From positions 112,884 to 176,883 of the forward strand of contig NZ_JAQFIN010000008.1 in assembly GCF_029504695.1 (NCBI RefSeq): DNA of 64,000 nucleotides, written 5' to 3'. The stretch is from Parabacteroides sp. PF5-6 (GTDB lineage: Bacteria; Bacteroidota; Bacteroidia; Bacteroidales; Tannerellaceae). Every line of letters starts with the position of its first letter. Positions within the stretch are counted from its first letter, which is position 1. The position numbers and the translations under genes are program-made. Shown here piece after piece: positions 26,275 through 35,120 of this stretch. Below the pieces are notes generated by a model. The model made no database searches and was not told where the DNA came from. It was given only the letters and a program-made list of their open reading frames with translations.

Positions 26275-27534
26275 TTAATCATTCGTTTCTATCATATTCG
26301 ATGTTTTAGGACGTAAGAAAGCTAACTGAATAATCAATGCAAAGAGGACGACTACGGCCAGTAGGGCAAAATCATGCCCCAGGTTGCCGGCGTCGGTCGA
26401 TTTACCCAGAAGATTCGTGATTGCCGCTCCGGCAAACACTCCGGTCATATTCATAATTCCATATGCGGTGGCGCGGTAACGGGAGGAGATGAACTGACAG
26501 AGGATCGGCATATTGTTGGCGTCGAACATGCCATAACCGATACCGAAACAAAGTCCGCCTCCAATGATCATCACCAGGCTATGGCCGAAGCCAAGCAACA
26601 AAAGGGCGGGGATGGTCAACGCCAGTCCGATCGCACCGGTGTAGATCCGGCCGCGTATGTTCTTTTGCACCCATTTATCCGATAGGATTCCACCGAAGAT
26701 CACGCCGATAAACGAAGCGACGGCAATGGTGATGGTCGACATCGGACCGGCAACGGTCATATCGATGGATAGGTTCTCGGCAAAGAGTGTCGGCAACCAG
26801 TTCTTCGTCGCCCAGCCCGGCAGGCTGGGGGTGGCGAAGTAGAAGAGGATGACCCAGAAGGAGATGTTGGTCAGTACGACGCCCAGGCCTTTGAAGGCTC
26901 CTTTCAGGGGGTTTTCTTTGGGGTGGTCGGTGATCAGTTGCGGTTTGACGGTGTGGCCTTTCTTTTCCCGCAGGAGGAGGATGAGGATCACACTGTAGAC
27001 GATGCCGACGATGCCGAAGGTATGGAAAGTGGTTTCCCAGGAGTAGGCCCCGGCGATGGTTGCGCCGAATCCGCCCAAGGCCTGGCCGACGTACAAGCCG
27101 GTCATGTGGATACCGACGGCCAGCGAACGGGTCTTGTCCGAATGGTAGTCGGCGATCAACGCCAGGCCGGCGGGGATATACAAGGCTTCGCTCACGCCCA
27201 TCAATGCCCGGAGCACGTACACCTGGTTGAACGAGGTGCAATAACCCATCATAAAGGTGACGAACGACCAGACAAACAGGCTGCCGACAATCAGCCACTT
27301 GCGGTTGATGCGGTCGGCGATCATGCCGGCGACCGGGCTCATCAAGCCGTAGATCCAGAGGAAGATTGCCATCAGGCGTCCGAAGTTGGCCGCCGATTCC
27401 AGTTCGACAATATCGATCATCATCGCCGATTTCATCGTGGAAAGCATCTGCCGGTCGAGGTAGTTCAATAGGGCTACTACCCAAAGCAACCCCACCACCA
27501 CCCAGGGGTAGTATTTTTTATTCGTTATCTGCAT
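26275..27534 (-). CDS. nanT: Sialic-acid MFS transporter (NanT-like)
   Basis: The start MQITNKKYYPWVVVG gives 419 residues; an ATG six codons upstream (27552) is also possible. Twelve hydrophobic segments and MFS motifs are visible, including NYLDRQMLSTM, GMIADRINRKW after the second segment, and GGILSDKWVQK in the second half. In Tannerella and Bacteroides loci a transporter of this kind brings free Neu5Ac across the inner membrane. Placement next to NanA and the epimerase supports that role. The 5' end overlaps the epimerase gene by 10 bases, which suggests translational coupling. Confidence 0.85.
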   Translation of the reverse strand: MQITNKKYYPWVVVGLLWVVALLNYLDRQMLSTMKSAMMIDIVELESAANFGRLMAIFLWIYGLMSPVAGMIADRINRKWLIVGSLFVWSFVTFMMGYCTSFNQVYVLRALMGVSEALYIPAGLALIADYHSDKTRSLAVGIHMTGLYVGQALGGFGATIAGAYSWETTFHTFGIVGIVYSVILILLLREKKGHTVKPQLITDHPKENPLKGAFKGLGVVLTNISFWVILFYFATPSLPGWATKNWLPTLFAENLSIDMTVAGPMSTITIAVASFIGVIFGGILSDKWVQKNIRGRIYTGAIGLALTIPALLLLGFGHSLVMIIGGGLCFGIGYGMFDANNMPILCQFISSRYRATAYGIMNMTGVFAGAAITNLLGKSTDAGNLGHDFALLAVVVLFALIIQLAFLRPKTSNMIETND

Positions 27535-28730
27535 GCCAGTATCTCGTTGCATAATTCATAACCCTTGAGCATCATCCGCGGGATATGGAACGGCCCTTTG
27601 AACATATTGCCTTTCGCCTGTTGCGAAAGCGTGCCGTCGTAATGGAAATAGCCAAACCATTCGCCGTATTCCCGGTCGGGGAAGCGGGCGTAGGTGTAGT
27701 CGCTGATCTGTTTGTGCATCTCCAGGTATTTCGGATCGCCCGAAGCGAGGTAGCCGTAGAGGGTCGCGATGATAGCTTCCGATTGCGGCCACCAGAATTT
27801 CATGTCGTGCCAGTAGTCCTGCGGCGGACGGCCCAGGCAGTCTTTGAAGTAGCTGATACCGCCATACTGCTTGTCCCAGCCCCATTCCCAGGCCCAGTCG
27901 AGCAGGGTCAGTCCGACCTGAGTCAGTTCTTTATCCCAGCCACGGTAACGCGCCTCTTCGAGGATAAACCAGGCCGTTTCGAGCGTATGCCCCGGGTTGA
28001 TCGTGCGTCCGGCCAGGGAGTCGATAAACTCCCCGTTGGGGCCGACGGTCTCCAGGACGGCCCGGAACTCCGGTTTGATAAAATCCCGCTTGAGCTCAGC
28101 GATCGAGCGATCGATCTGTTCGGTCAGTACCGGATCATCGATCGCCTCCCGGATGCGGGCGGCGGTGTCGATCAGGATCATGCAGGGCGAGTGCCCTTTG
28201 GCCTGAAAGCCTTCGCGAAACTTGGGTTCCAGCAAGCCGGGCGTGTACAGGTTGTGTTGTACGTTCTTAAACAGGTGCACCGCCTTTTCGGCGTATTCCC
28301 GTTCGCCCGTAGCCAGGGCATATTGCGCCATGGCAATCGCGGCGAACGTTTCCGAGAAGATATAACGGCGTTTGCGCACGGGGACACCCGTTGCCGTGAC
28401 CTCGAAAAACATCCGTCCGTCGGTATCAAAACAATGCCTTTCGATGAAATCCAAGCCGCTCTTGCAGGCGGCGAGCCATTCCGGGTTGCGTTCGATCCGG
28501 TTGTAGGCCGTAGCCAGGATATAGGCAAACCGTCCTTGGAACCAGACCGATTTCATCGAATCCATCAACGAACCGTCGCGGTCGAGGCAGGTGTAATAAC
28601 CACCGTTTTCGCGGTCCCACCCGTGTTTCAGCCAGAACGGAAGGATGTCGGTCGTCAGATCTTTCCGGTACGATTCCTTCCAATAACGGATATAAGCGTC
28701 CGGATGAGAGAGAGTATCAGCTGTATGCAT
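27525..28730 (-). CDS. N-acylglucosamine 2-epimerase (ManNAc to GlcNAc)
   Basis: From MHTADTLSHPDAYIRYW the protein has 401 residues, usual for renin-binding-protein type epimerases. The (alpha/alpha)6 barrel motifs are present: HGWDRENGGYYTCLDRDG, FQGRFAYILATAYN, NPGHTLETAWFILEEA and WPQSEAI. Conserved histidines in NPGHTLE and near FHIPRMM fit the catalytic pair known in the family. The enzyme interconverts N-acetylmannosamine and N-acetylglucosamine in the cytoplasm, the step after the NanA lyase in Bacteroides-type sialic-acid use. GlcNAc phosphorylation must be done elsewhere, since no kinase gene is in the locus. Confidence 0.92.
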   Translation of the reverse strand: MHTADTLSHPDAYIRYWKESYRKDLTTDILPFWLKHGWDRENGGYYTCLDRDGSLMDSMKSVWFQGRFAYILATAYNRIERNPEWLAACKSGLDFIERHCFDTDGRMFFEVTATGVPVRKRRYIFSETFAAIAMAQYALATGEREYAEKAVHLFKNVQHNLYTPGLLEPKFREGFQAKGHSPCMILIDTAARIREAIDDPVLTEQIDRSIAELKRDFIKPEFRAVLETVGPNGEFIDSLAGRTINPGHTLETAWFILEEARYRGWDKELTQVGLTLLDWAWEWGWDKQYGGISYFKDCLGRPPQDYWHDMKFWWPQSEAIIATLYGYLASGDPKYLEMHKQISDYTYARFPDREYGEWFGYFHYDGTLSQQAKGNMFKGPFHIPRMMLKGYELCNEILACR

Positions 28731-28848
28731 AATATTTAAATTTAAAGGGATCCTCTCCCCCCAGCCCCCTCTCCACAAGAAAGGGGGAGGAAAGGAGATA
28801 AGAGTTCTTTCATGTATTGTTAGTCTTTTTTCTTCTCAGAGAGGGAGC
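28731..28848. repeat. Spacer with CCCTCTCC-type repeat between nanA and the epimerase gene
   Basis: The 118-base spacer holds a block (about 28748-28795) with CTCTCCCCCCAGCCCCCTCT and GAAAGGGGGAGG, a degenerate relative of the C-rich repeats seen elsewhere. No promoter was recognised. Confidence 0.5.
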
Positions 28849-29769
28849 TTAAAATTGGTTACATCGCTCAAAGAAACCGATCGCTTCCAGTTCCGCTTTC
28901 ATCGCTGCCTCTTCTTCATCGGTCATATTGCGGAAAGGTGTGCGGTTCTTACCCAAGTCCAGGCCGATGAGTTTCATGATGCGTTTGCCCCCGACGATAT
29001 TGCCGCGGTAGTTGCAGATCACGTTGATCACCTCCTGGGAGAAATTCTGCTTCTCGCGTGCCGCTTCCAGATCGCCTGCCGCCCAGGCTTCGAGGATGCC
29101 ATTCAGTTCGCGCCCATTGTAATTGGTCGTTCCCCCGATGCCCCCCTGTGCCCCGCCCATCGCCAGGCAAGGCAGGATCGTTTCGTCCTGTCCGTGAAGC
29201 ATATCGAACTTACCCTCCGCATACAGGCGGCATTGGTTGTATTCGTACAGGCTCTCGTAGGTATATTTGATGCCGGCGAAGTTCGGGATCCGCCCATCCA
29301 CCGCCTTGAGGAAATCCAGCATCGGCAGGAACGCGTTATTGAAAGCCGGGATATGATAATAGTAGAATGGCAACGCAGGCGCCCCAAGGGCAATCTCCTC
29401 GCAGTATTTCACCAGCTCTTCGACGCGGGCGATGCGTGGAAACGGCGTAGCCATCGCCCCAACGCCCCAGGCACCGATTTCCTGCGCGTGTGCCGCCAGT
29501 TTACGGCTCGACTTCACACAGGTACTGCCCACATGCACAATCACCTTAAAACCGGCCGGAGCCGCCTTCATCCATTCCTCAGCCAGACGCATCCGTTCCG
29601 CGTCGGTCAGCATATACCCTTCACCGGAAGAGCCATTGATAAACACCCCTTTGAGGCCATTCTTCCCGAGAAGTCGGGCGTAGGCCGCGATCGGTTCGTA
29701 GTTCACCTCCCCATCCTCCGAGAAAGGAGTAAAAGGAGCATTGATCAGACCTTTAATTTTTTCCATCAT
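28849..29769 (-). CDS. nanA: N-acetylneuraminate lyase
   Basis: The 306-residue protein (or 305 from the second ATG) has the class I aldolase signature of the DapA/NanA family: NGSSGEG near residues 46-52, the tyrosine in YYYHIPAFNN, and the Schiff-base lysine in FAGIKYTY near residue 170. GGAQGGIGGTTNYNGRELNG matches NanA. The enzyme splits Neu5Ac into N-acetylmannosamine and pyruvate in the cytoplasm. It is the first metabolic gene after the ROK regulator and has its own promoter-like sequence at 29818-29848. The whole sialic-acid locus is read on the same strand. Confidence 0.93.
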   Translation of the reverse strand: MMEKIKGLINAPFTPFSEDGEVNYEPIAAYARLLGKNGLKGVFINGSSGEGYMLTDAERMRLAEEWMKAAPAGFKVIVHVGSTCVKSSRKLAAHAQEIGAWGVGAMATPFPRIARVEELVKYCEEIALGAPALPFYYYHIPAFNNAFLPMLDFLKAVDGRIPNFAGIKYTYESLYEYNQCRLYAEGKFDMLHGQDETILPCLAMGGAQGGIGGTTNYNGRELNGILEAWAAGDLEAAREKQNFSQEVINVICNYRGNIVGGKRIMKLIGLDLGKNRTPFRNMTDEEEAAMKAELEAIGFFERCNQF

Positions 29770-29817
29770 TTATACGGTATTTCGTGGATATTAGACATAA
29801 TAGTTTTAATTACACTG

Positions 29818-29848
29818 CAAACGTAAATAAAATATTTTAATAACACAA
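29818..29848 (-). promoter_or_regulatory. Promoter of the sialic-acid operon
   Basis: On the minus strand a TTG at 29846-29848 is followed after 20 bases by TACGTTTG (29818-29825), a match to TAnnTTTG. The box lies about 50 bases ahead of nanA. Confidence 0.6.
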
Positions 29849-29962
29849 CAGTTTTTGGAAATATAATTAAATTATTTTCCCATCCAAGCATAAAATACTA
29901 AAATAACTGACTAATCCAACCCCTCTCTTTCGCCCCAATCCCCCTTCCTCCCCTTTTACACC

Positions 29963-30050
29963 AAAAACCCTGCCGGCCTTTTGGAAAAGGCCGGCAGGGT
30001 TTTCCAAAAGGCCGGCAGGGTTTTCGAAAAGGTCGGCGGCTTTTTTCCGG
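29963..30050. repeat. 21-bp repeat family, locus 2
   Basis: Units such as CCGGCAGGGTTTTCCAAAAGG repeat four times, in both orientations, ending with GGTCGGCGGCTTTTTT. The palindromic cores can form hairpins followed by T runs, so the site probably terminates the ROK gene transcript. Confidence 0.75.
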
Positions 30051-30103
30051 CTTAAACCCGGATAAATTCGTTGGTAAAGGGCGTTTAGCCTCTTTGATTC
30101 TTC

Positions 30104-31312
30104 TCAGATCATGCCCAGGATTTTGCTGCGGGCTAAGAGGCAGGCGCCGATGATGCCGGCGCGTTCTTTGAGTTTGGAGATTTTGAAGTCGGTGTCCTGG
30201 CTGACCAGGTTGAGGGAGTATTTGCGGATGGCGCTCTTGATGGGCAGCAAGAGGTATTCATCGGTTTGGAAAAGCATACCGCCCAGGATCACCAGTTCGG
30301 GGTTGAAGATATTCATCAAGCCGGCAATGCCTTTGCCCAGGTTCACGCCCATCTCCTCCAGGATCTCGATGCTCAGGACATCTTCGCGTTGGATCGCTTC
30401 CAGCAGTTCGGAGAGGCCGACCTGTTCTTTTTCGTCGATCTTTTGGGCCAGGATCGTGCTGCTGCCTTCGCGGTAACGTTCCAGGATCTTGCGGTGCAAA
30501 GCCGAACCGGACGCTTCCGTTTCCAGGCAGCCTTTCTTCCCGCAATGGCAGAGCACTTCATTGTCGAACATACAGAAATGCCCGAGCTCGCCGGAGAATC
30601 CCGACTTCCCGTAATAGAGCTGGCCGTTGATAATGATGCCCAGGCCCAGGCCCCAGCTCATATTGATAAAAAGGATATTCTTTTCCCCTTTGACAATGCC
30701 TTGCATGTATTCGCCATAGGCCATCGCACGGGTGTCGTTCTCGATATAGACCTTCATTTGCAAGCGCTCTTCGAGGATCTGAGCCAACGGTTTCTCTTGG
30801 AAATAAAAGATACTGTAGCTGTAGCCCGACACCGGATTGACGCGTCCCGAGATGTTCACCCCGATCGCCAGGATCTTTTCTTTGGGCATATCCAGGCGAC
30901 GGATAAAATCGTCGATCACCGTGCACAACTGCTCTAATGCCGCCGGCGTATTCTCCAGCCGGTAAGGGATATTCTCTTCGATGCGCACCTTATCTCCCTT
31001 GAAATCAAGCATACCCAGATTGATCCGGTCGCGCAATATATCGACGCCCAGGAAATAACCCGACGTAGGGTTCAATCCATAAATACTCGGTTTGCGTCCC
31101 CCACTGGTTTCCTGCTTCCCAAAATCAACGATATACCCGTCGTCCTGCAATTCCCCGATCAGTTTGGTTACGGTAGGGATACTCAGATTCATCTCTTTGC
31201 AGAGTTCGGCAATGGTGGCATCTCCGTTCGCGATGTAATAATGTATAATCTTTTTTTTCAGCAAACCATTGCGGGTAGCGTCTTCGGATGTAAGGAGAAA
31301 TCTGGCGGTCAT
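30104..31312 (-). CDS. ROK-family transcriptional regulator of the sialic-acid locus
   Basis: The 402-residue protein has an N-terminal winged helix (about 18-75, DATIAELCKEMNLSIPTVTKLIGEL) and a ROK domain. The ROK signature GELGHFCMFDNEVLCHCGKKGCLET gives the cysteine cluster that binds zinc in NagC/Mlc-type repressors. The sugar-binding ENDTRAMAYGE segment is present. Such regulators sense a sugar or aminosugar and release DNA. The position upstream of nanA on the same strand suggests control of this locus. The effector could be ManNAc, GlcNAc or Neu5Ac; that is inference. A TATCTTTG at 31337-31344 may be its -7 box. Confidence 0.88.
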   Translation of the reverse strand: MTARFLLTSEDATRNGLLKKKIIHYYIANGDATIAELCKEMNLSIPTVTKLIGELQDDGYIVDFGKQETSGGRKPSIYGLNPTSGYFLGVDILRDRINLGMLDFKGDKVRIEENIPYRLENTPAALEQLCTVIDDFIRRLDMPKEKILAIGVNISGRVNPVSGYSYSIFYFQEKPLAQILEERLQMKVYIENDTRAMAYGEYMQGIVKGEKNILFINMSWGLGLGIIINGQLYYGKSGFSGELGHFCMFDNEVLCHCGKKGCLETEASGSALHRKILERYREGSSTILAQKIDEKEQVGLSELLEAIQREDVLSIEILEEMGVNLGKGIAGLMNIFNPELVILGGMLFQTDEYLLLPIKSAIRKYSLNLVSQDTDFKISKLKERAGIIGACLLARSKILGMI

Positions 31313-31336
31313 AGTGAATCTATTTATTTACATCCG

Positions 31337-31344
31337 CAAAGATA
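31337..31344 (-). promoter_or_regulatory. Possible -7 box of the ROK gene
   Basis: TATCTTTG on the minus strand lies 24 bases ahead of the ROK start. The nearest TTG upstream (31360-31362) is 15 bases away, shorter than usual. Confidence 0.4.
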
Positions 31345-31397
31345 AAGAAATATTTTTCACAACTTAGGCCGGGTAAATAAAATACTTTTCTTTCATC

Positions 31398-32027
31398 TCA
31401 ATACTCCCGAAAGAGGATCATGCGTGATTCCGGGGAGAGTTCGAGGCCGAATTCTTCTTCCAGGGTTTCGTTGAGGGTGCCTTGCCACCAGGCGGTGAGG
31501 TCTTTGCGCACCAGGGGGTAACGGAGTTTGTGGGTGGTCACTTCTCCGCCGGGGCGCAGGGAGAAGAAAGAGACTTGCTGGCCGGGGCGGCAGGCGAACC
31601 AGGTGGTTTGGTTGATTGGCGTGAACAGGCCGAAGTCGGAAGCCATTTCGACCCGGTCGAACAGGGGGAGGTAATCCATCAACAGGGAGATGTTTCCCAG
31701 GGTATGATCCTCGCGCAGGCCGGTGGCGCCGAGGATCAACACTTCCTTCTGGCCGGTGCGGCGGGCGTACTGCATGGCTTTGGTCAGGTCGTTGGTCTCC
31801 TGATCGTGATCGGGGAAGAGGCGATCGGCATACTTCTCCCGCAACGCGGAAGGGATACTGTCCATATCGCCGACAATGGCTGTCGGTATGATGCCGCCGT
31901 CGACCAGCTTTTCCACCGCGCCGTCGCAGGCGATCACAACAGAGGCCCGACGGAGCTTGTCCCATACGATCTCTTTCGTGGGAAACAGGCCGTCGGCTAC
32001 TACGACGCAGGGGTAGTGGCCGATCAT
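31398..32027 (-). CDS. Thiamine pyrophosphokinase
   Basis: From MIGHYPCVVVADGLFP the protein has 209 residues; the longer frame overlaps pnuT. Motifs of the family are ACDGAVEKLVDGGIIPTAIVGDMDS, DQETNDLTKAM and GATGLREDHTLGN, which bind ATP-magnesium and thiamine. The enzyme transfers pyrophosphate from ATP to thiamine in the cytoplasm. The start overlaps the pnuT stop as ATGA, so the two are translationally coupled. It completes a salvage operon: outer membrane receptor, inner membrane transporter, kinase. Confidence 0.92.
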   Translation of the reverse strand: MIGHYPCVVVADGLFPTKEIVWDKLRRASVVIACDGAVEKLVDGGIIPTAIVGDMDSIPSALREKYADRLFPDHDQETNDLTKAMQYARRTGQKEVLILGATGLREDHTLGNISLLMDYLPLFDRVEMASDFGLFTPINQTTWFACRPGQQVSFFSLRPGGEVTTHKLRYPLVRKDLTAWWQGTLNETLEEEFGLELSPESRMILFREY

Positions 32028-32605
32028 TGTGTTTTCAATCCTTTCTTTTTCCATGTGTACAGTCCGACAATAGCCAAGATGGCGTAGCAAAGATAGAGAA
32101 ACATCGTGGGATAGAGGTCACGCAAGTAATAAAGATAGACGGAAAGGAAATTGACGCCAATCCAGAAGAACCAATGCTCGATGATGTAGCGGGCCAGCAT
32201 CCAGGTGGCAACAATACCGACGGCTGTCGACAAGGCATCGCCCACGGGAATCGGCGAGTCGGTATAGTTTGCCAGGGCATACCAGATGGCTGCCCAGAGC
32301 AATAAAATAGCGGCAACGACTCCGACCAAGAGCCGGGGCGTCAGGTGGCGGTAGACGATTTGCTCGTCTACCTTTTGCTCCTCCGCCGACAAATGCCTTC
32401 CCTTCCGTCCCCATTCGATAAAACCATAAACACTAATGGCTACATAATAGATTTGCAAGCCCATATCGGCGTAGATCTTCGCCTGAAAAAAGACAAAGAT
32501 ATAGGTCAGGGACGTGAGAAAGCACACGACCCACATCCATTTGTGCTGTTTGATCTCGAGCAGGAGATACAACAGGCCGGTAATAACCCCAAATATCTCA
32601 AGCAT
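32024..32605 (-). CDS. pnuT: PnuT-type thiamine transporter (PnuC family)
   Basis: The 193-residue protein is nearly all membrane segments, with PnuC-family motifs WGRKGR after the third segment and the C-terminal WFFWIGVNFLSVYLYY. PnuC-like proteins are facilitated-diffusion carriers for vitamins. Here the TPP riboswitch and the adjoining kinase indicate thiamine. The start codon (32603-32605) lies in the loop of a perfect 27-bp inverted repeat that mirrors the first nine codons, which should affect initiation. The gene ends in an ATGA overlap with the kinase gene. Confidence 0.88.
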   Translation of the reverse strand: MLEIFGVITGLLYLLLEIKQHKWMWVVCFLTSLTYIFVFFQAKIYADMGLQIYYVAISVYGFIEWGRKGRHLSAEEQKVDEQIVYRHLTPRLLVGVVAAILLLWAAIWYALANYTDSPIPVGDALSTAVGIVATWMLARYIIEHWFFWIGVNFLSVYLYYLRDLYPTMFLYLCYAILAIVGLYTWKKKGLKTQ

Positions 32606-32633
32606 ACTTGAGATATTTGGGGTTATTACCGGC
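32576..32633. repeat. Perfect 27-bp inverted repeat with pnuT start codon in its loop
   Basis: Bases 32576-32602 and 32607-32633 are exact complements. The four-base loop 32603-32606 contains the start codon (as CAT on the plus strand). The transcript would carry a 27-bp stem capped by UAUG. Confidence 0.95.
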
Positions 32634-32768
32634 TAATTGACAATTGACAATTGACAATTGACAATTAAATGTGTTAGACTGTATTTCCATATTGTAATCT
32701 TAGTATGTTTGTGTGTGCTACTATCTTGAACTATTAATTGTCAACTGTCAATTGTCAATTGTCAATTT
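32634..32768. repeat. CAATTGA tandem arms between thiamine receptor and pnuT
   Basis: AATTGACAATTGACAATTG repeats (about 32635-32666) face TTAATTGTCAACTGTCAATTG repeats (about 32733-32768) across 65 bases of unique sequence. A similar arrangement occurs at 43232-43365. Confidence 0.8.
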
Positions 32769-32822
32769 GCAATGATACGTGTGGCTTTGCGCTAAAAGCG
32801 AAAAGCTACACGTATCATTGCA
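32769..32822. repeat. Inverted repeat mirroring the 3' end of the thiamine receptor gene
   Basis: Arms TGCAATGATACGTGTGGCTTT and its near complement (one mismatch) surround the receptor's stop codon at 32792-32794. It may act as terminator or attenuator before pnuT. Confidence 0.85.
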
Positions 32823-35011
32823 TTTGTTCCCGCCTGGGTGAAGTATCCGTCTTCCGTATAACGCTCGCCACCGACCATAGCGGAATAGACCCAGCCGTTG
32901 GTTTCGTACTCCGCGTTGAAGAGGTTGTTGACGGTCACGTCCAAAGCGATCTCTTTCATAAACGCCGGCGTAAAGGTATAACCGATTCGCAAACTATGGA
33001 TAAAGTAGGGATCGATTGATCTGGATTTACTCGACGTATTATCCATATACTGCCGTCCGACATACTGGGAGATGAAGCTTGCCGAGAACGCTTTCCAGTT
33101 CAGATCGAAGATGCTGTTGGCCGTAATCTCCGGTGAAAAGGCGATATTTGTGGTGCCCAGGGCATTGCGTAACACCTCCTGCCCTTCGATCGGGTTCCAG
33201 TCGGCATCGTAGTTTTCGATCACCTCCGTAAAGTTTTTGATCTTGTTGCGGCTGAAGGTCGCGTTCCCGTTCCAGTGGAGCCAGTCGGCGATCTTCGCCC
33301 CGGCGGTCAGTTCGATCCCGGCGCGGTAGCTGTCTTTGATATTCGAGGTCAAGGCTTCACCGATCTCACTGATCTGACCGGTCAGGATCAACTGGTTGTT
33401 GTAATCCATAAAGTACAGATTGACACCCAGTTGGAAAGCGGGATGCGTATAACTGTATCCCGCCTCGTAGTCGTAGAGCGTCTCGTGTGTCGGACGTTCG
33501 TCGGGACCGGCTTCGGTGAAGTTGTCCCGGTTGGGCTCGCGGTTGGCGATCGCGAAAGAGGCGAAAGCGTTATGCCCGTTCTTCTGGTAGTTCAAGCCGG
33601 CTTTGGGGTTGAAGAAGTTCCATTGTTTGTCGACCTGCACATTGTCGCCCGCCTTGTCGTCGCTTCCCCGGATCGTATAGTCGATGCCGCGGTATTGCAG
33701 GTCGAGGAAAGCATTGAGAGTCGGGCTGAGGCGGTAGTTTGCCTTTACGTACAGGTTGTAATCCAGCTTCTTCCCGGTGTTGAGGTAGTATTCGTAATCC
33801 GGCTGGGGCAGGGCGTTTGCCGCTTTCATCCACATCACCCGTCCGAAGTGATCACACACAAAGCGGTTGATGCCGCCACCCAGTGTCGCGTGCAGGTTCT
33901 CCTGCAGGTAGTTCAGACCGAAGATCCCGCCGTAGAAATCGCTCTCCAGCCACTTGCGGCGTACCAGATCGGTCTTCTTCTGCTCGTTTCCTTCCGGATC
34001 GATGTAGTTGGGCAGTTTGTAACTCTTGTATTTCGCCCCGGCTTTATAATCTTCGTAATAGCCTTCGCCCGGGGTGTAGTGCAAGGTGACGTTCATGTTC
34101 CAGTAATTGCCCAGCCGTTGGTTCAGCATCAGGTGGTAATGCTGTTGCCGGTAATTATCCGTTTGGTTGTCGTAATACTTCGTCACGCCATCCTCTTTGT
34201 ATTCCCCGCACGGGTTGTATTTCCGGTCGGTATCCAATAGGTACGAAGGCACACCCGTCCAGGCCTGGTAGGTCTTCTCATTGCTGCCGAACGTCTGAAA
34301 CTTAATCAAGGTATTGTCGGCATAATAAGCGGCGGAGAGGTAGTACGAATGCATATCGGCTGAGGCGCGGCGGATAAAGCCATCGCTACGCACATGAGAA
34401 TAGCGGGCATCGACCACAAAATGATCGTTCAACAGGCCCGTTCCCCCACGCACCATATTCTTCACCGTGCCGAACGAACCGGCCGACACCTGATATTCGG
34501 CGTAGGGCTTCAGTTCCGGTTTTTGCGTCTGCATGGCTACCGTAGCTCCGAAAGCTGCCGATCCGTTTGTCGACGTACCGGCTCCCCGTTGGATCTGAAT
34601 GTTCTCCACCGAAGAGGCGAAGTCGGGCATATTCACCCAGAACACCGTGTGCGACTCGGCATCGTTCACCGGCACGCCATTGACGGTCACATTGATCCGG
34701 TTCGCGTCCGTTCCCCGGATGCGGAAACCCGAATAACCAATGCCTGTCCCGGCATCGGAAGTCATAATGACGGAAGGCGTCAGGGAGATCAGATACGGAA
34801 TGCCCTGTCCGTCGTTGCGGCTGTTGAGCTGCTGACTGGAGAGTTCGGAATACGCCACAGGCGTTTCTTTGGTTGCCTTGGTGGCGGTAACCATCACCTC
34901 ATCGAGTGAAATGTCTTTTGCGATTTTGAGCGAGTCGACCGGTTCGGTCGCTGCCGTGTGCGAAGCGAAAGCCAGTAAGAAACCGGCTAAAACAGAAAAT
35001 TCTCTTTTCAT
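32792..35011 (-). CDS. TonB-dependent outer membrane receptor for thiamine
   Basis: The 739-residue protein begins with a signal peptide (MKREFSVLAGFLLAFASHTAA). A TonB-box-like DEVMVTATK follows, then the plug (SGFRIRGTDANRINVTVNGVPVNDAES, IQIQRGAGTSTNGSAAFGATVAMQT) and a barrel that ends in RVAFRF. It lacks the N-terminal carboxypeptidase-like domain of SusC proteins, as expected of vitamin receptors. The TPP riboswitch just upstream and the downstream transporter and kinase genes point to thiamine as cargo across the outer membrane. The 3' end is part of an inverted repeat. Confidence 0.88.
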   Translation of the reverse strand: MKREFSVLAGFLLAFASHTAATEPVDSLKIAKDISLDEVMVTATKATKETPVAYSELSSQQLNSRNDGQGIPYLISLTPSVIMTSDAGTGIGYSGFRIRGTDANRINVTVNGVPVNDAESHTVFWVNMPDFASSVENIQIQRGAGTSTNGSAAFGATVAMQTQKPELKPYAEYQVSAGSFGTVKNMVRGGTGLLNDHFVVDARYSHVRSDGFIRRASADMHSYYLSAAYYADNTLIKFQTFGSNEKTYQAWTGVPSYLLDTDRKYNPCGEYKEDGVTKYYDNQTDNYRQQHYHLMLNQRLGNYWNMNVTLHYTPGEGYYEDYKAGAKYKSYKLPNYIDPEGNEQKKTDLVRRKWLESDFYGGIFGLNYLQENLHATLGGGINRFVCDHFGRVMWMKAANALPQPDYEYYLNTGKKLDYNLYVKANYRLSPTLNAFLDLQYRGIDYTIRGSDDKAGDNVQVDKQWNFFNPKAGLNYQKNGHNAFASFAIANREPNRDNFTEAGPDERPTHETLYDYEAGYSYTHPAFQLGVNLYFMDYNNQLILTGQISEIGEALTSNIKDSYRAGIELTAGAKIADWLHWNGNATFSRNKIKNFTEVIENYDADWNPIEGQEVLRNALGTTNIAFSPEITANSIFDLNWKAFSASFISQYVGRQYMDNTSSKSRSIDPYFIHSLRIGYTFTPAFMKEIALDVTVNNLFNAEYETNGWVYSAMVGGERYTEDGYFTQAGTNAMIRVAFRF

Positions 35012-35120
35012 TACATTTGTCTTTAAACGTCATGCGGGGCACGACTGATTCGAATTAAACTAATGAATAAGAGGAGTTTTGTATGAAAAGTATACCATGA
35101 ACGCCGGCCGGCTTGTTCAT

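Noticed and set aside
31393..31965. Alternative minus frame of 190 codons at the thiamine pyrophosphokinase gene
   Set aside because: It is out of frame with the kinase, whose motifs and ATGA overlap with pnuT fix the true frame.
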